Part shown: positions 16,475 through 24,152 of the stretch, in pieces | How the letters are laid out: every line of letters starts with the position of its first letter | Numbering within the stretch: position 1 is the first letter of the stretch | Assembly: GCF_014201195.1 (NCBI RefSeq) | Contig: NZ_JACHDS010000001.1 | Span: forward strand, 4,650,001 to 4,714,000 | Source: Nocardiopsis mwathae | Lineage (GTDB): Bacteria; Actinomycetota; Actinomycetes; Streptosporangiales; Streptosporangiaceae | Length of the DNA stretch: 64,000 bases | Reading direction: 5' to 3' | Made by a program: the position numbers and the translations under genes | The notes under the pieces: model-generated | Databases searched by the model: none | What the model was told of the DNA's origin: nothing | What the model saw: only the letters and a program-made list of their open reading frames with translations

Positions 16475-17274
16475 CACCGGCCTCCGTCCGCGTCCGGGCC
16501 GGTGCCGGGCCGGGCCGCCCGCGTGCGCCACAGCCAGCCGATGTCGCGGCCGAAGGACCAGATCAGGAGCGCCAGCGCGCCGGCGACCAGTACCGCCGCG
16601 CCGGCGTCCGGCAGGGTGGCGGACGCGGCCGCGATGAGGGCGGCGGCCTGTGCCACCGCCACCGCCTTGCGCGGGGTGCTGGGCGGCAGGTCACCGTGCA
16701 GCCATGGCGCGGCCGTCGCAGCTGCCGCGAACGCGTAGCGCATCGCGCCGATCGCCAGCACCCACGGGCCGAGGTGGACGGCGACGTGCAGGCTGAGGAC
16801 CAGGATCAGGAAGGCGTCGACCTCCATGTCGAAGCGGGCGCCCAGCGTGCTCGCCGTGTCGGTGCGGCGCGCCACCAGGCCGTCGACGCCGTCGAGCACC
16901 AGGGCCACCGCGGCGAGCGCGACGACCAGGGCGAGCGCGGCCCCGTCCAGCGGCCGCCCGGCGATCTCCTCGGCGACCAGCGCCGTCACCCCGCCGACGA
17001 GGACGGCGCGGGCCAGCGTCACGCGGTCGGCCGGCCCCATCGCGCGGGGTCCGTCCCGGTACAGGGCTCGGGTGAGCAGTCCCCACACGGCCAGCGCGTA
17101 GGCCGCTCCGGCCGCCCAGCCGACGGTTCCCAGACCGACGGCCCCGGTGAGCATCGCCAGCAGCACCGGCTGGGCGGCGGCGCCGGCGGCGGGACCCGCC
17201 CACGCGGCCGCTGCCCCGCTGCGCATGGCCGCGGGCATGGGGACAGCGCGCACGTCACCGGATCCCATACGCAC
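16474..17274 (-). CDS. CDP-alcohol phosphatidyltransferase family membrane protein
   Basis: A multi-pass membrane enzyme of 266 residues with the diagnostic CDP-alcohol phosphotransferase motif D-x2-D-G-x2-A-R-x8-G-x3-D-x3-D, seen as 'DGVDGLVARRTDTASTLG' then 'ARFDMEVDAF' near residues 128-155. Such enzymes join a CMP-activated alcohol to a second alcohol. With an inositol-monophosphatase-like gene next to it, the alcohol may be an inositol or another polyol. The start is ATG 17274 or 17268, overlapping the IMPase stop by 14-20 bases. The stop overlaps the dehydrogenase start by one base. Confidence 0.85.
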   Translation of the reverse strand: MRMGSGDVRAVPMPAAMRSGAAAAWAGPAAGAAAQPVLLAMLTGAVGLGTVGWAAGAAYALAVWGLLTRALYRDGPRAMGPADRVTLARAVLVGGVTALVAEEIAGRPLDGAALALVVALAAVALVLDGVDGLVARRTDTASTLGARFDMEVDAFLILVLSLHVAVHLGPWVLAIGAMRYAFAAAATAAPWLHGDLPPSTPRKAVAVAQAAALIAAASATLPDAGAAVLVAGALALLIWSFGRDIGWLWRTRAARPGTGPDADGGR

Positions 17275-18079
17275 GTCTCACCTCCGCCATCAGGTAGGTG
17301 CGCAGCCCCGGCGCGAGGGCGATCGTCGCCGAGGAGTCCACCGAGTGCGGGCTGCCGTCGCGGTCGACGACATCCCCTCCCGCCTCTCTGACCAGCAGTA
17401 CCCCGGCCGCCGTGTCCCACGGCAGGTTGGCCAGGATGACCGTGCCGTCGAGCCTGCCGTGTGCGGTCCACGCGAGGTCGATGGCGGCCGCTCCGAGCAT
17501 GCGGACCCGGCGTACCCGCGCGCCCAGCCGGTCCAGCAGGTCGAGCCGCACCCGGTTCCGCGCCGCGGCGCCTTCCCCCACGGCGAAGTCGCCGATGGAG
17601 ACCACGGCGTCGGTGGGGGCGTCCGAACCCGGGACGTGGATGCGTTCGCCGCCGCAGAAGGCGCCCTTGCCCGCGACGGCCGTGTACTCGGCGCCGAGGA
17701 AGGGCAGGTCGATCGCCGCGAGCGCAGCCCGAGCCCCGGACACCAACCCGAGGGAGACGGCGCACAGCGGGATTCCGCAGGCGAGGTTGGCGGTGCCGTC
17801 GACCGGATCGAGCACCCACCAGGGCTGCTCGTCCGCCGTGCCCCCGCTGCGGCCGTGCTCCTCCCCGAGGAAGCCGACCTCCGGGGTCTCGCGCGCCAGG
17901 AACGAGCGAACCGCCTCCTCCACGGCGAGGTCGACGTCGGTCACGACATCGCGGTCGCCCTTGGTGCCGACCGACCGGGGGGCGTGCTCCCGCACGATCC
18001 CGCGGGCGATCGCCACGGCCTGGCGGGCGACGGGCAGCAGGTCGGCGTAGTCGGGGCCGGTGCCCGCCGGATCAGCCAC
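17255..18079 (-). CDS. Inositol-monophosphatase-family protein
   Basis: GTG 18079 gives 274 residues and overlaps the end of the cyclohydrolase gene by 8 bases. The Li+-sensitive phosphatase motifs are all present: 'DVVTDVDLAVEE', 'GFLGEEHG', the metal-binding 'WWVLDPVDGTANLACGIPLC' and 'LPWDTAAGVLLVREAGG'. These bind Mg2+ and hydrolyse sugar or inositol monophosphates. In this operon it may dephosphorylate an inositol phosphate or a ribosylamino-pyrimidine phosphate. The catalytic residues look intact. Confidence 0.9.
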   Translation of the reverse strand: MADPAGTGPDYADLLPVARQAVAIARGIVREHAPRSVGTKGDRDVVTDVDLAVEEAVRSFLARETPEVGFLGEEHGRSGGTADEQPWWVLDPVDGTANLACGIPLCAVSLGLVSGARAALAAIDLPFLGAEYTAVAGKGAFCGGERIHVPGSDAPTDAVVSIGDFAVGEGAAARNRVRLDLLDRLGARVRRVRMLGAAAIDLAWTAHGRLDGTVILANLPWDTAAGVLLVREAGGDVVDRDGSPHSVDSSATIALAPGLRTYLMAEVRRAYGIR

Positions 18080-18761
18080 GTCCGCCGCCCGTCCGGCCCG
18101 GGGCGACTCCGTCGTGCGAAGGCGCGGCGGGTGTGGTCCGCACCGCCTCGATGTGGGGGAGGTCGTGCCCGAGCCGGTCGCGCTTGGCGGTGAGGTAGGC
18201 GATGTTGCCCGGGTGCGCGGGGGCGAGGAGCGGGACCCGCTCGGCCACCCGGACCCCGTGGGCCTCCAGGGCGTCGACCTTGTCCGAGTTGTTGGACATG
18301 AGCCGCACCGAGTCGACGCCGAGGTAGCGCAGTACCCGGGCGGCCGGCCCATAGTCGCGGACGTCGACCGGCAGGCCGAGCGAGGTGGCCGAATCGATGG
18401 TGTCCAGCCCCTGCTCGTCCTGGAGGATGTGCGTGCGCACCTTGGCGACCAGCCCGATCCCGCGGCCCTCGTGGCCGCGCAGGTAGACCAGGATTCCGGA
18501 TCCCTCGCGGACGATGGTGTCCAGCGCCGACGCCAGCTGTTCACCGCACTCGCAGCGCGTCGCACCGAAGATGTCACCGGACAGGCACTCGGAATGCACC
18601 CGCACCAGCACGTCCTCGCCGCCGACGGCCGCGCCGAACACGAGCGCCATGTGTTCGTGGCCGTCGATCGGGTCGCGGAAGGCGACGGCTCGAAACATGC
18701 CGCGCCGGGTGGTCAGGTCGGACTCGGCGACATCCGTGAGACCGGTGTCCTGATCAGGCAT
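18072..18761 (-). CDS. ribA: GTP cyclohydrolase II homologue with His in place of the catalytic Tyr
   Basis: ATG 18761 (behind GGGGGGAAG) gives 229 residues. The zinc site 'HSECLSGDIFGATRCECG' (Cys59, Cys70, Cys72) and 'GHEGRGIGL' are intact. Where E. coli RibA has 'KIRAYALQD' with catalytic Tyr105, this protein has 'KVRTHILQD' (His111). From memory, a Tyr-to-Met change at this site in S. coelicolor SCO6655 stops the reaction at the formylated pyrimidine (FAPy) instead of the riboflavin precursor. There is no partner DHBP synthase domain and no other rib gene nearby, so a role outside riboflavin synthesis is likely. First gene of the eight-gene operon. Confidence 0.85.
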   Translation of the reverse strand: MPDQDTGLTDVAESDLTTRRGMFRAVAFRDPIDGHEHMALVFGAAVGGEDVLVRVHSECLSGDIFGATRCECGEQLASALDTIVREGSGILVYLRGHEGRGIGLVAKVRTHILQDEQGLDTIDSATSLGLPVDVRDYGPAARVLRYLGVDSVRLMSNNSDKVDALEAHGVRVAERVPLLAPAHPGNIAYLTAKRDRLGHDLPHIEAVRTTPAAPSHDGVAPGRTGGGRG

Positions 18762-18915
18762 CTTCCCCCCTGGGGTGTGGGATGGCCGTATGGGCGCGGG
18801 GCGGCGTGGCCATGGCCGCGCCGACGACCGCTCAGTGGTTACACGGCTCTCGGCGCTCAACCGTTCGCTGGCAAGCCGGACACACTTCTCGCCGCACTGA
18901 GTAGACTGTGATCCT

Positions 18916-18960
18916 GATATTCGAAATTTGAGACACCATATCCCAAGCCCGGAAGGTGCG
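18916..18960. promoter_or_regulatory. AT-rich divergent control region
   Basis: Between the cyclohydrolase-led operon and the tetR-like gene, a markedly AT-rich block around GATATTCGAAATTTGA (from 18916), with a central TTCGAA, contrasts with the GC-rich surroundings. TetR regulators often bind such sites between divergent genes. I cannot assign exact -35 and -10 boxes. Confidence 0.35.
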
Positions 18961-18962
18961 AC

Positions 18963-19814
18963 ATGGCCGGGGACCCCCCGATCGCGACGGGTGTGACGCG
19001 GCGACGCCGCCGGCTCACCGACCAGGAGACCGAGCAGCGTATGCTCCAGGCCGCCGTCGACCAGGTCAACAGCGCCGGGCTGACCGTCAGCCTGGAGCAC
19101 ATCAGCTTCGAGGACGTGATCCGGGACGCGGGGGTGTCGCGCAGCGCCGTCTACCGCCGCTGGCCCTACAAGGACCTGTTCTTCAGCGACCTGCTCAAGG
19201 AGCTCGCGCGCGGCACCAGCCCGGCCATCGTCGAGGAGGACCCCGAGGCCCGGCGCGCGGTCGACCGGACCATCCTCGACCGCGTGGACTGGCTGAGGAC
19301 GCCGTCGCTGCGCGTCGCGCTGGCCGCGGAGATCCTGCGCCACGGCGCCCCGGTGGAACTGCGGACCTTCCTGCACTCCCCGGAATGGCGCACCTACCTC
19401 GCGCTGCACGCGACCTTCCTGAGCCTGCCCGAGGGAGAGCTCCGCGGCGAGGTCCAGGCGGCCCTCACCGAGTCGGAGCGCAACGTCACCGCGGGGCTCG
19501 CCGCCGCCTACGAACGCGTGGCGTCCCTACTGGGCCTGCGCATGCGCCCGGAGCTGGCGAGCGGGTTCGAGACGCTGGCGACGCTCGCCAACGCCATGGT
19601 GCGCGGGCTGGTCGTGATGGCCCCGACCACCCCCGCCCTGTCCGAGGAGACGATCCAGGCCGACCTGTTCGGAGCCCCGGCCCCCGCGGAGTGGACGCTT
19701 CCCGCGCTGGCGCTCGGCGCGCTCGCCGCGTCCTTCCTCGAAGCGGACCCCGACGTCGTGTTCGACGACGACCGCATCGCGGAGGTCCGGCGCGCCCTCG
19801 CCCGCGGCGAGTGA
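18963..19814 (+). CDS. TetR/AcrR-family transcriptional regulator
   Basis: The 283-residue protein is long for the family. The N-terminal HTH spans about residues 20-70: 'TEQRMLQAAVDQVNSAGLTV', 'SFEDVIRDAGVSRSAVYRRW' and 'PYKDLFFSDLLKELA', the TetR signature. The ligand domain is all-helical. It is divergent from the GTP cyclohydrolase-led operon across a 200-base gap with an AT-rich candidate operator, so repression of that operon is the natural hypothesis. The start ATG 18963 follows GGAAGGTG. A strong terminator follows the stop. Confidence 0.9.
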   Translation: MAGDPPIATGVTRRRRRLTDQETEQRMLQAAVDQVNSAGLTVSLEHISFEDVIRDAGVSRSAVYRRWPYKDLFFSDLLKELARGTSPAIVEEDPEARRAVDRTILDRVDWLRTPSLRVALAAEILRHGAPVELRTFLHSPEWRTYLALHATFLSLPEGELRGEVQAALTESERNVTAGLAAAYERVASLLGLRMRPELASGFETLATLANAMVRGLVVMAPTTPALSEETIQADLFGAPAPAEWTLPALALGALAASFLEADPDVVFDDDRIAEVRRALARGE

Positions 19815-19815
19815 A

Positions 19816-19840
19816 GGGCCCGCCCACTGTGGGCGGGCCC
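19816..19840. terminator. Bidirectional hairpin terminator
   Basis: A perfect 11-bp GC-only stem (GGGCCCGCCCA / TGGGCGGGCCC) with a 3-base loop sits two bases after the tetR stop and eight bases from the convergent mgtC stop. It probably ends both transcripts. No T-run is present. Confidence 0.75.
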
Positions 19841-19847
19841 CGCGGGG

Positions 19848-20555
19848 CTATACGCCGACCTCCTCCATCGCCCGCCAGTGGACCGAAGACACGCCCGGTT
19901 CCAGGCTCAGGCGGCTGACCGCCTGCTCCAGGGTGGCGTCGGCGCGGCCGACGGCGGTCAGCTCGGCCTCGACCTCGACCCGGGTGCCCTCCTCGTCGAG
20001 GTCCTCGCTGTGCAGGGAGCGGAGGCGGAAACCGCCGCTGGACAGCGCCTGCAGGAGCAGCGGCCGGACGTGGGCCTCCTGGTCGCCCCGGCATACCGCG
20101 CGCAGGCGGTAGACCGTCTCGACCTCGCTGGAGGCGTTGGCCGGGCGGCTCTCGATGCGGTGGGCGATCGGGCGCAGCACCACGTTGGCCGCGACCACCG
20201 CCAGGGCACCCATGAGCGCGCCCAGGTAGAGGCCGCTGCCGGCGAGCACGCCGACGGCCGCCGCACACCAGATGGTCGCCGCGGTGTTGATGCCGCGGAC
20301 GTTGACCCCGTCCCGCAGGATCACGCCCGCGCCCAGGAACCCGATACCGGAGACCACCTGCGCGGCGATCCGGGTCGGGCTGACCTCGCCCGGGGTGTTG
20401 ACGGCGAGCAGCACGAACAGCGCCGCCCCCGTCGCCACCAGGGCGTTGGTGCGCAGCCCGGCGAGCCGCGCCCTCCACTGCCGCTCGACACCCACCAGCG
20501 CCCCCAGCACGAGTGCGCAGGCAAGGCGGAGCGCGAACTCCCAGAACTCGATCAT
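19848..20555 (-). CDS. mgtC: MgtC/SapB-family protein
   Basis: The 235-residue protein has four N-terminal membrane helices with the MgtC hallmark: 'ALVGVERQWRARLAGLRTNA', 'IGFLGAGVILRDGVNVRGIN' and 'TAATIWCAAAVG'. A cytoplasmic ACT-like C-terminal domain follows from about residue 150. MgtC proteins act under magnesium limitation and modulate ATP synthase or phosphate balance. The ATG at 20555 directly abuts the mgtE stop (TAGATG), so it is translated from the same magnesium-controlled transcript. Confidence 0.9.
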   Translation of the reverse strand: MIEFWEFALRLACALVLGALVGVERQWRARLAGLRTNALVATGAALFVLLAVNTPGEVSPTRIAAQVVSGIGFLGAGVILRDGVNVRGINTAATIWCAAAVGVLAGSGLYLGALMGALAVVAANVVLRPIAHRIESRPANASSEVETVYRLRAVCRGDQEAHVRPLLLQALSSGGFRLRSLHSEDLDEEGTRVEVEAELTAVGRADATLEQAVSRLSLEPGVSSVHWRAMEEVGV

Positions 20556-21926
20556 CTAGCCCACCCCCAGCAGCAGTGAGGCCAGCCCGAAGTAGACCGC
20601 CAGGCCGGTGAAGTCCTTGATGGTGGTGATGAACGGGTCGGCGCCGGGCGCGTGGTCCAGGCCGAGCTTGAGCATCAGCCACGGCAGTGCGAACCCGAGG
20701 AACGTCGCCAGCGTGACCGACGTGAACAGGGCGAGCCCCACCGCCACCCCCAGCATGGGGATGCCGTTGGGCGCCCCCTGCCACAGGTAGGCGATGCCGC
20801 CGCCGACCAGTGCGATGGCGAGGGCCATGGCGAGGCCGACCCGGACCTCCCGGAACAGCTGGCGGCCGAACCGGTTCGGGTCGATGTGGCCCAGCGCCAG
20901 CCCGCGGGCGAAGATCGTGGTCGACTGGGTGCCGACGTTGCCGCCCATGTCCATGACCAGCGGCACGAACACGGCGACCGCGACCACCGCCGCCAGGACG
21001 TCCTCGAAGCTGTCGATGAGCCCGCCGACCAGCAGCCCCCCGGCCAGCGTGACCATCAGGAAGGCGATGCGCACCCGCACCGGGTACCAGATGCTTCCAC
21101 TGGTCAGCCGCTCACTGCGGAGCATTTCGGTGGCGTGGGCCGGGTCGCCCATGCCCGCCTTGCGGTAGACGGTCTCGGAGGTGTCGTCGTCGATGGCGTC
21201 CATGGCGTCGTCGTAGGTGAGCGCCCCGACCAGGCGCCGCTCGGAGTCGACCACCGGGATCGCGCCGAGGTCGCGGCGCTGCAGTGCGCGCGCCGCGGGT
21301 GCGGCCGCGGACCTGGTGGGCACCGCGATGTCGCCCAGCCGCGCCAGCTCGCCGACCTCGGTGAACGGGTCCGCCTGGACCAGCTCGGCGACGCTGACCA
21401 GCCCCAGGTAGGTGCGGTCGTTCTCGGTGATGAACACCGTGGTGACGTCCTCAGGCCCCAGGCGGGAGCGGCTGATCAGGCCGAGCGTCTCCTTGACGAG
21501 CATGTGCGGGCGCACGGCGATGTACTCGGGGTTGGCCTCGCGTCCCGCGCTGCCCGCCGGGTAGGCGAGCAGGGCGCCGACGCGCTCCCGGTCGGCGTCG
21601 GACATGGCCGCCAGGAGGCGCTTGGCCACGGCGGCCGGTGCCTCGTCGACCAGCCGGGCCAGGTCGTCGGCGTCCAGGTCGGCCAGGACCGCGGCGGCCT
21701 CGGAGTCGGTCATCGCGCGCAGCAGCCGTACCTGCTCGTCGTCGGTGAGCAGGTCGAAGACCTCCATGGCCAGGTGCTTGTCCAGCAGCCGGAAGGCCAG
21801 GACGAGCTCGGTGGGCGGAAGGATCCGCAGGATCACGGCGATCTCGTCGGCGGTCGCCGTGGTCAGCGTGGTCTTGGCGCGGTCGAGGTCGCGCTCCTTG
21901 AGGCGGTCCATGAGCATGGTGTGCAT
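20556..21926 (-). CDS. mgtE: MgtE magnesium transporter/channel
   Basis: ATG 21926 behind CAGGGAGC gives 456 residues. An N-terminal MgtE_N helical domain ('LTTATADEIAVILRILPPTE', about 1-130) precedes two CBS domains (about 135-260, 'LGAIPVVDSERRLVGALTYD'). The C-terminal five-helix pore follows, with 'FVPLVMDMGGNVGTQSTTI' containing the conserved ion-selectivity region. It imports Mg2+ and is gated by cytosolic Mg2+ through the N and CBS domains. An M-box riboswitch with a terminator lies 280 bases upstream. The frame extends further upstream, but those residues are not MgtE-like. Confidence 0.95.
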   Translation of the reverse strand: MHTMLMDRLKERDLDRAKTTLTTATADEIAVILRILPPTELVLAFRLLDKHLAMEVFDLLTDDEQVRLLRAMTDSEAAAVLADLDADDLARLVDEAPAAVAKRLLAAMSDADRERVGALLAYPAGSAGREANPEYIAVRPHMLVKETLGLISRSRLGPEDVTTVFITENDRTYLGLVSVAELVQADPFTEVGELARLGDIAVPTRSAAAPAARALQRRDLGAIPVVDSERRLVGALTYDDAMDAIDDDTSETVYRKAGMGDPAHATEMLRSERLTSGSIWYPVRVRIAFLMVTLAGGLLVGGLIDSFEDVLAAVVAVAVFVPLVMDMGGNVGTQSTTIFARGLALGHIDPNRFGRQLFREVRVGLAMALAIALVGGGIAYLWQGAPNGIPMLGVAVGLALFTSVTLATFLGFALPWLMLKLGLDHAPGADPFITTIKDFTGLAVYFGLASLLLGVG

Positions 21927-22202
21927 GGTGGGCTCCCTGGGGGGTCGGGCGCGCCGCAGCACCGGGGCGCGCAGGGAGCCGCCCGCACCAAGGGGGAGCA
22001 CGATAGGGCTCCCGCTCCAGGTCAGCGGACGTCGACTCGCGGCGCACTCGGGTGAGGGCAGGCTGTGAAAGGTGGTGAGGTGGTTCGGCCCGTGGTCGTC
22101 GGGGTCGCCGAGCGGCGACTATGACCGGGCTCGTCGTCGACCGGGGTGGATGGTCGATCAGGCATCAGCCCTCACCTCCCTCGCGCCTCGTGCTCGCATA
22201 CG

Positions 22203-22230
22203 AAAAAAGACCTCCCGAGCGGGGAGGCCT
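22203..22230 (-). terminator. Intrinsic terminator of the M-box leader
   Basis: On the minus strand GGCCTCCC-CGCTC-GGGAGGTC forms an 8-bp stem (one G-T pair) followed by six T residues. It lies between the M-box aptamer and mgtE and is the expected expression platform: Mg2+-bound aptamer permits this hairpin and stops transcription before mgtE. Confidence 0.9.
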
Positions 22231-22264
22231 TCACAAGCTCACGAGAAAAGGTCGCCGGGCATGA

Positions 22265-22445
22265 GCCGACGGGTTCCCCACGTGGAGCTTTGACACTGCA
22301 CACCTAGGCGGCCGCCAGGGCGGCGCCGGTCCGCATTAAGCCGAGCCTTGATTCGGCAGGGCCTGTTCAACCCGTTGGGGTCTCTCGACCTTTCCGGGCA
22401 GCGGACGCGTACGTGCACAGGAGCCTCGCCTAACGGGACACCTGA
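22265..22445 (-). ncRNA. M-box (ykoK-type) magnesium riboswitch
   Basis: Read on the minus strand, the leader has the conserved M-box core in order: CGTTAGGCGAGGCTCCTG, then GCTGCCCGGAAA, GTCGAGAGACCCCAA, GGGTTGAACAGG, and near the 3' end GTGCAGTGTCAAAGCTCCACG. This corresponds segment by segment to the Bacillus mgtE leader. The outer helix pairs about 22434-22442 with 22271-22280. Binding of Mg2+ should favour the terminator at 22203-22230 and switch off mgtE-mgtC when magnesium is plentiful. Confidence 0.95.
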
Positions 22446-22716
22446 CATTCCAAAGTGGAGCTTACCACCTCCGGGCGGCGATGGCCACCGAAAGCCTTGG
22501 GGCGCGGGGGGTGACGTCGATAACGACGCAGGCCGGAAGGGGGCCGGTCTGGAAGGGCGCCGACGCCATGCGCAAGCGCGGCGTGTCCGCCGACCCCGCC
22601 CACCTCGCCCTGGACGGGAGCGGGCGCAAGGCTCAGCTGTACGTGGATGGTCCGTTCGCCCGAGAACAGCGGTGTTACCCTCGCAGGCCGTGACCGGATC
22701 TAGGAGGTGAAAAGCC

Positions 22717-22893
22717 GTGCGACGCAAGTACCACCTGGTGTTCGGAATGGTCGCCGCGGGACTGTCCGCGTCGATCCTGGCGGTCGACCTGCCCTACTAC
22801 GCCGTCCTGGCCACCGCGGCCGTGACGGTGCTGCTGGTGACCTGGCTGACCCTGTTCGTGCGTGAGGCCCGAGCACAGGCCGCGCAGGGCTGA
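22717..22893 (+). CDS. Small two-helix membrane protein
   Basis: A 58-residue protein starting at GTG 22717, seven bases after a full-strength AGGAGGTGA site (22702-22710) that fixes the start. It has a basic N-terminus (VRRKYHLVF), two hydrophobic segments around a central 'VDLPYY' turn, and a short polar tail. No family name comes to mind. It is divergent from the magnesium operon leader and stands alone. The ribosome binding site and the hydrophobic pattern make it a real gene. Confidence 0.75.
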   Translation: MRRKYHLVFGMVAAGLSASILAVDLPYYAVLATAAVTVLLVTWLTLFVREARAQAAQG

Positions 22894-23105
22894 CCGCCGG
22901 CGCGGTTGTTCCCTCACCCGCGCCGCCCATGGGGTCCGATCGGGCGCAGGGGCCATCTGCACGAACGGACATCTCCGGAATCCGGCACCGCCGCAAGCGG
23001 GCATCCTCGGATGCGTGCCCATGTCCGGTCCGGCAGGCGCCGGGGCGCTCGGATCGCGAAGGAAGGCCGCCCGGCGGACCGGCCGACCGGTGGTCCGCGC
23101 CCCCG

Positions 23106-23807
23106 CTACCGAGGCAGGCGGAAGTAGATCATCGGGTTGTCCGTGCCGCTGCGGACCGGGTCGTCGAGGCCGAGGTCGCGCTTGATGGCGTGGATGGCGC
23201 GGTAGGCGTCGGGGGCTTTGGCCTTGGAGGGGGTGAAGTAGGGGGTGTCCTTCTCCGCGAGCCACCTGAGGACCGCCCGGCCCTCGGTGAAGGGCAGGGC
23301 GTGCTTGCCGTGGAAGACGTCGTGGACGCTGACGGGGGTGCCAGGGGCGACGCGGGGGAAGAGGTTGTCGATGTACCAGCGGGCGAAGCGCCCGTTGTGG
23401 GCGGCGTCCACGAACAGGTACCCGATACCCTCCGGGACCGCGTCGACGTTCTCGCGGATGTCGCCCTGGTGGAACGTCCACCGGTCGGCCGACAGCTCGG
23501 CGGGGACGTTGGAGACGACGTTGTCGACGATGTCGTAGGAGTGCAGCCGACCGGTGCCGTTGTCGCGCAGCGCCGAGAGGATCCAGGTGGTGGACCATCC
23601 GTGGAAGGTGCCCAGTTCCATGACGGTCGCCGGGCGCTGCTCTCGCAGCAGCAGGTAGGTGATCTCCGCTTCGAGGTCGTCGAGCTGCGGGGTCATCTTC
23701 CCGCGCATGTCGCGGCAGAAGGCCCGCTGCTGGTCCCGCACCTTGGCCAGCGGCTCGGTGTACGTGCGGTACAGCTCGCCGAGCAGGTCGAGATCGATCC
23801 GCTTCAT
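23106..23807 (-). CDS. Class I SAM-dependent methyltransferase (Methyltransf_24 type)
   Basis: ATG 23807 behind AGGGGGT gives 233 residues. The core has motif I 'VMELGTFHGWSTTWILSALR', acidic loop 'LHSYDIVDN', 'YLFVDAAHNGRFARWYIDNL' and 'VSVHDVFHGKHALPF', the layout of the Methyltransf_24/cephalosporin hydroxylase-like group that often acts on sugars or secondary metabolites. An N-terminal helical region of about 50 residues precedes the Rossmann fold. It is isolated; no operon partner is evident. Confidence 0.85.
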   Translation of the reverse strand: MKRIDLDLLGELYRTYTEPLAKVRDQQRAFCRDMRGKMTPQLDDLEAEITYLLLREQRPATVMELGTFHGWSTTWILSALRDNGTGRLHSYDIVDNVVSNVPAELSADRWTFHQGDIRENVDAVPEGIGYLFVDAAHNGRFARWYIDNLFPRVAPGTPVSVHDVFHGKHALPFTEGRAVLRWLAEKDTPYFTPSKAKAPDAYRAIHAIKRDLGLDDPVRSGTDNPMIYFRLPR

Positions 23808-24152
23808 CGGACCCCCTAAGTCACCCGTGTGCTTCCGGCCGGGCGGTACCCCCGGCGGCCGCCCCTCCGGTGCCGCCCACCGCGAGAGACCGCGGATGAG
23901 CCCCGGTCGGCCCGATGCTATCGCCCCGCCCGGGCCGTTCACCTCAAGACACCGTGCTCAGACCGCACGCCGACGGTCCGCGGTTCTCCCGGTGGAAACG
24001 CGCCCGGCATTCCGCCGCGCTGCGGACACGTCGGGAACGGCCGCCCCCGAGTTCCGCCCTTGCGCGGCGGGTCTCCGTTTTTCGTGCCCGCGCTTCGGAC
24101 GGAACGGCGGAGGGTGTGACGGGGGGCGGGGGTGGGGGTTGCTGAGCGCTCC
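23808..24152. other. Intergenic gap without a recognised gene
   Basis: 345 GC-rich bases between the methyltransferase start and the eccD stop. No ribosome binding site plus open frame stands out, and no conspicuous inverted repeat. Confidence 0.4.
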
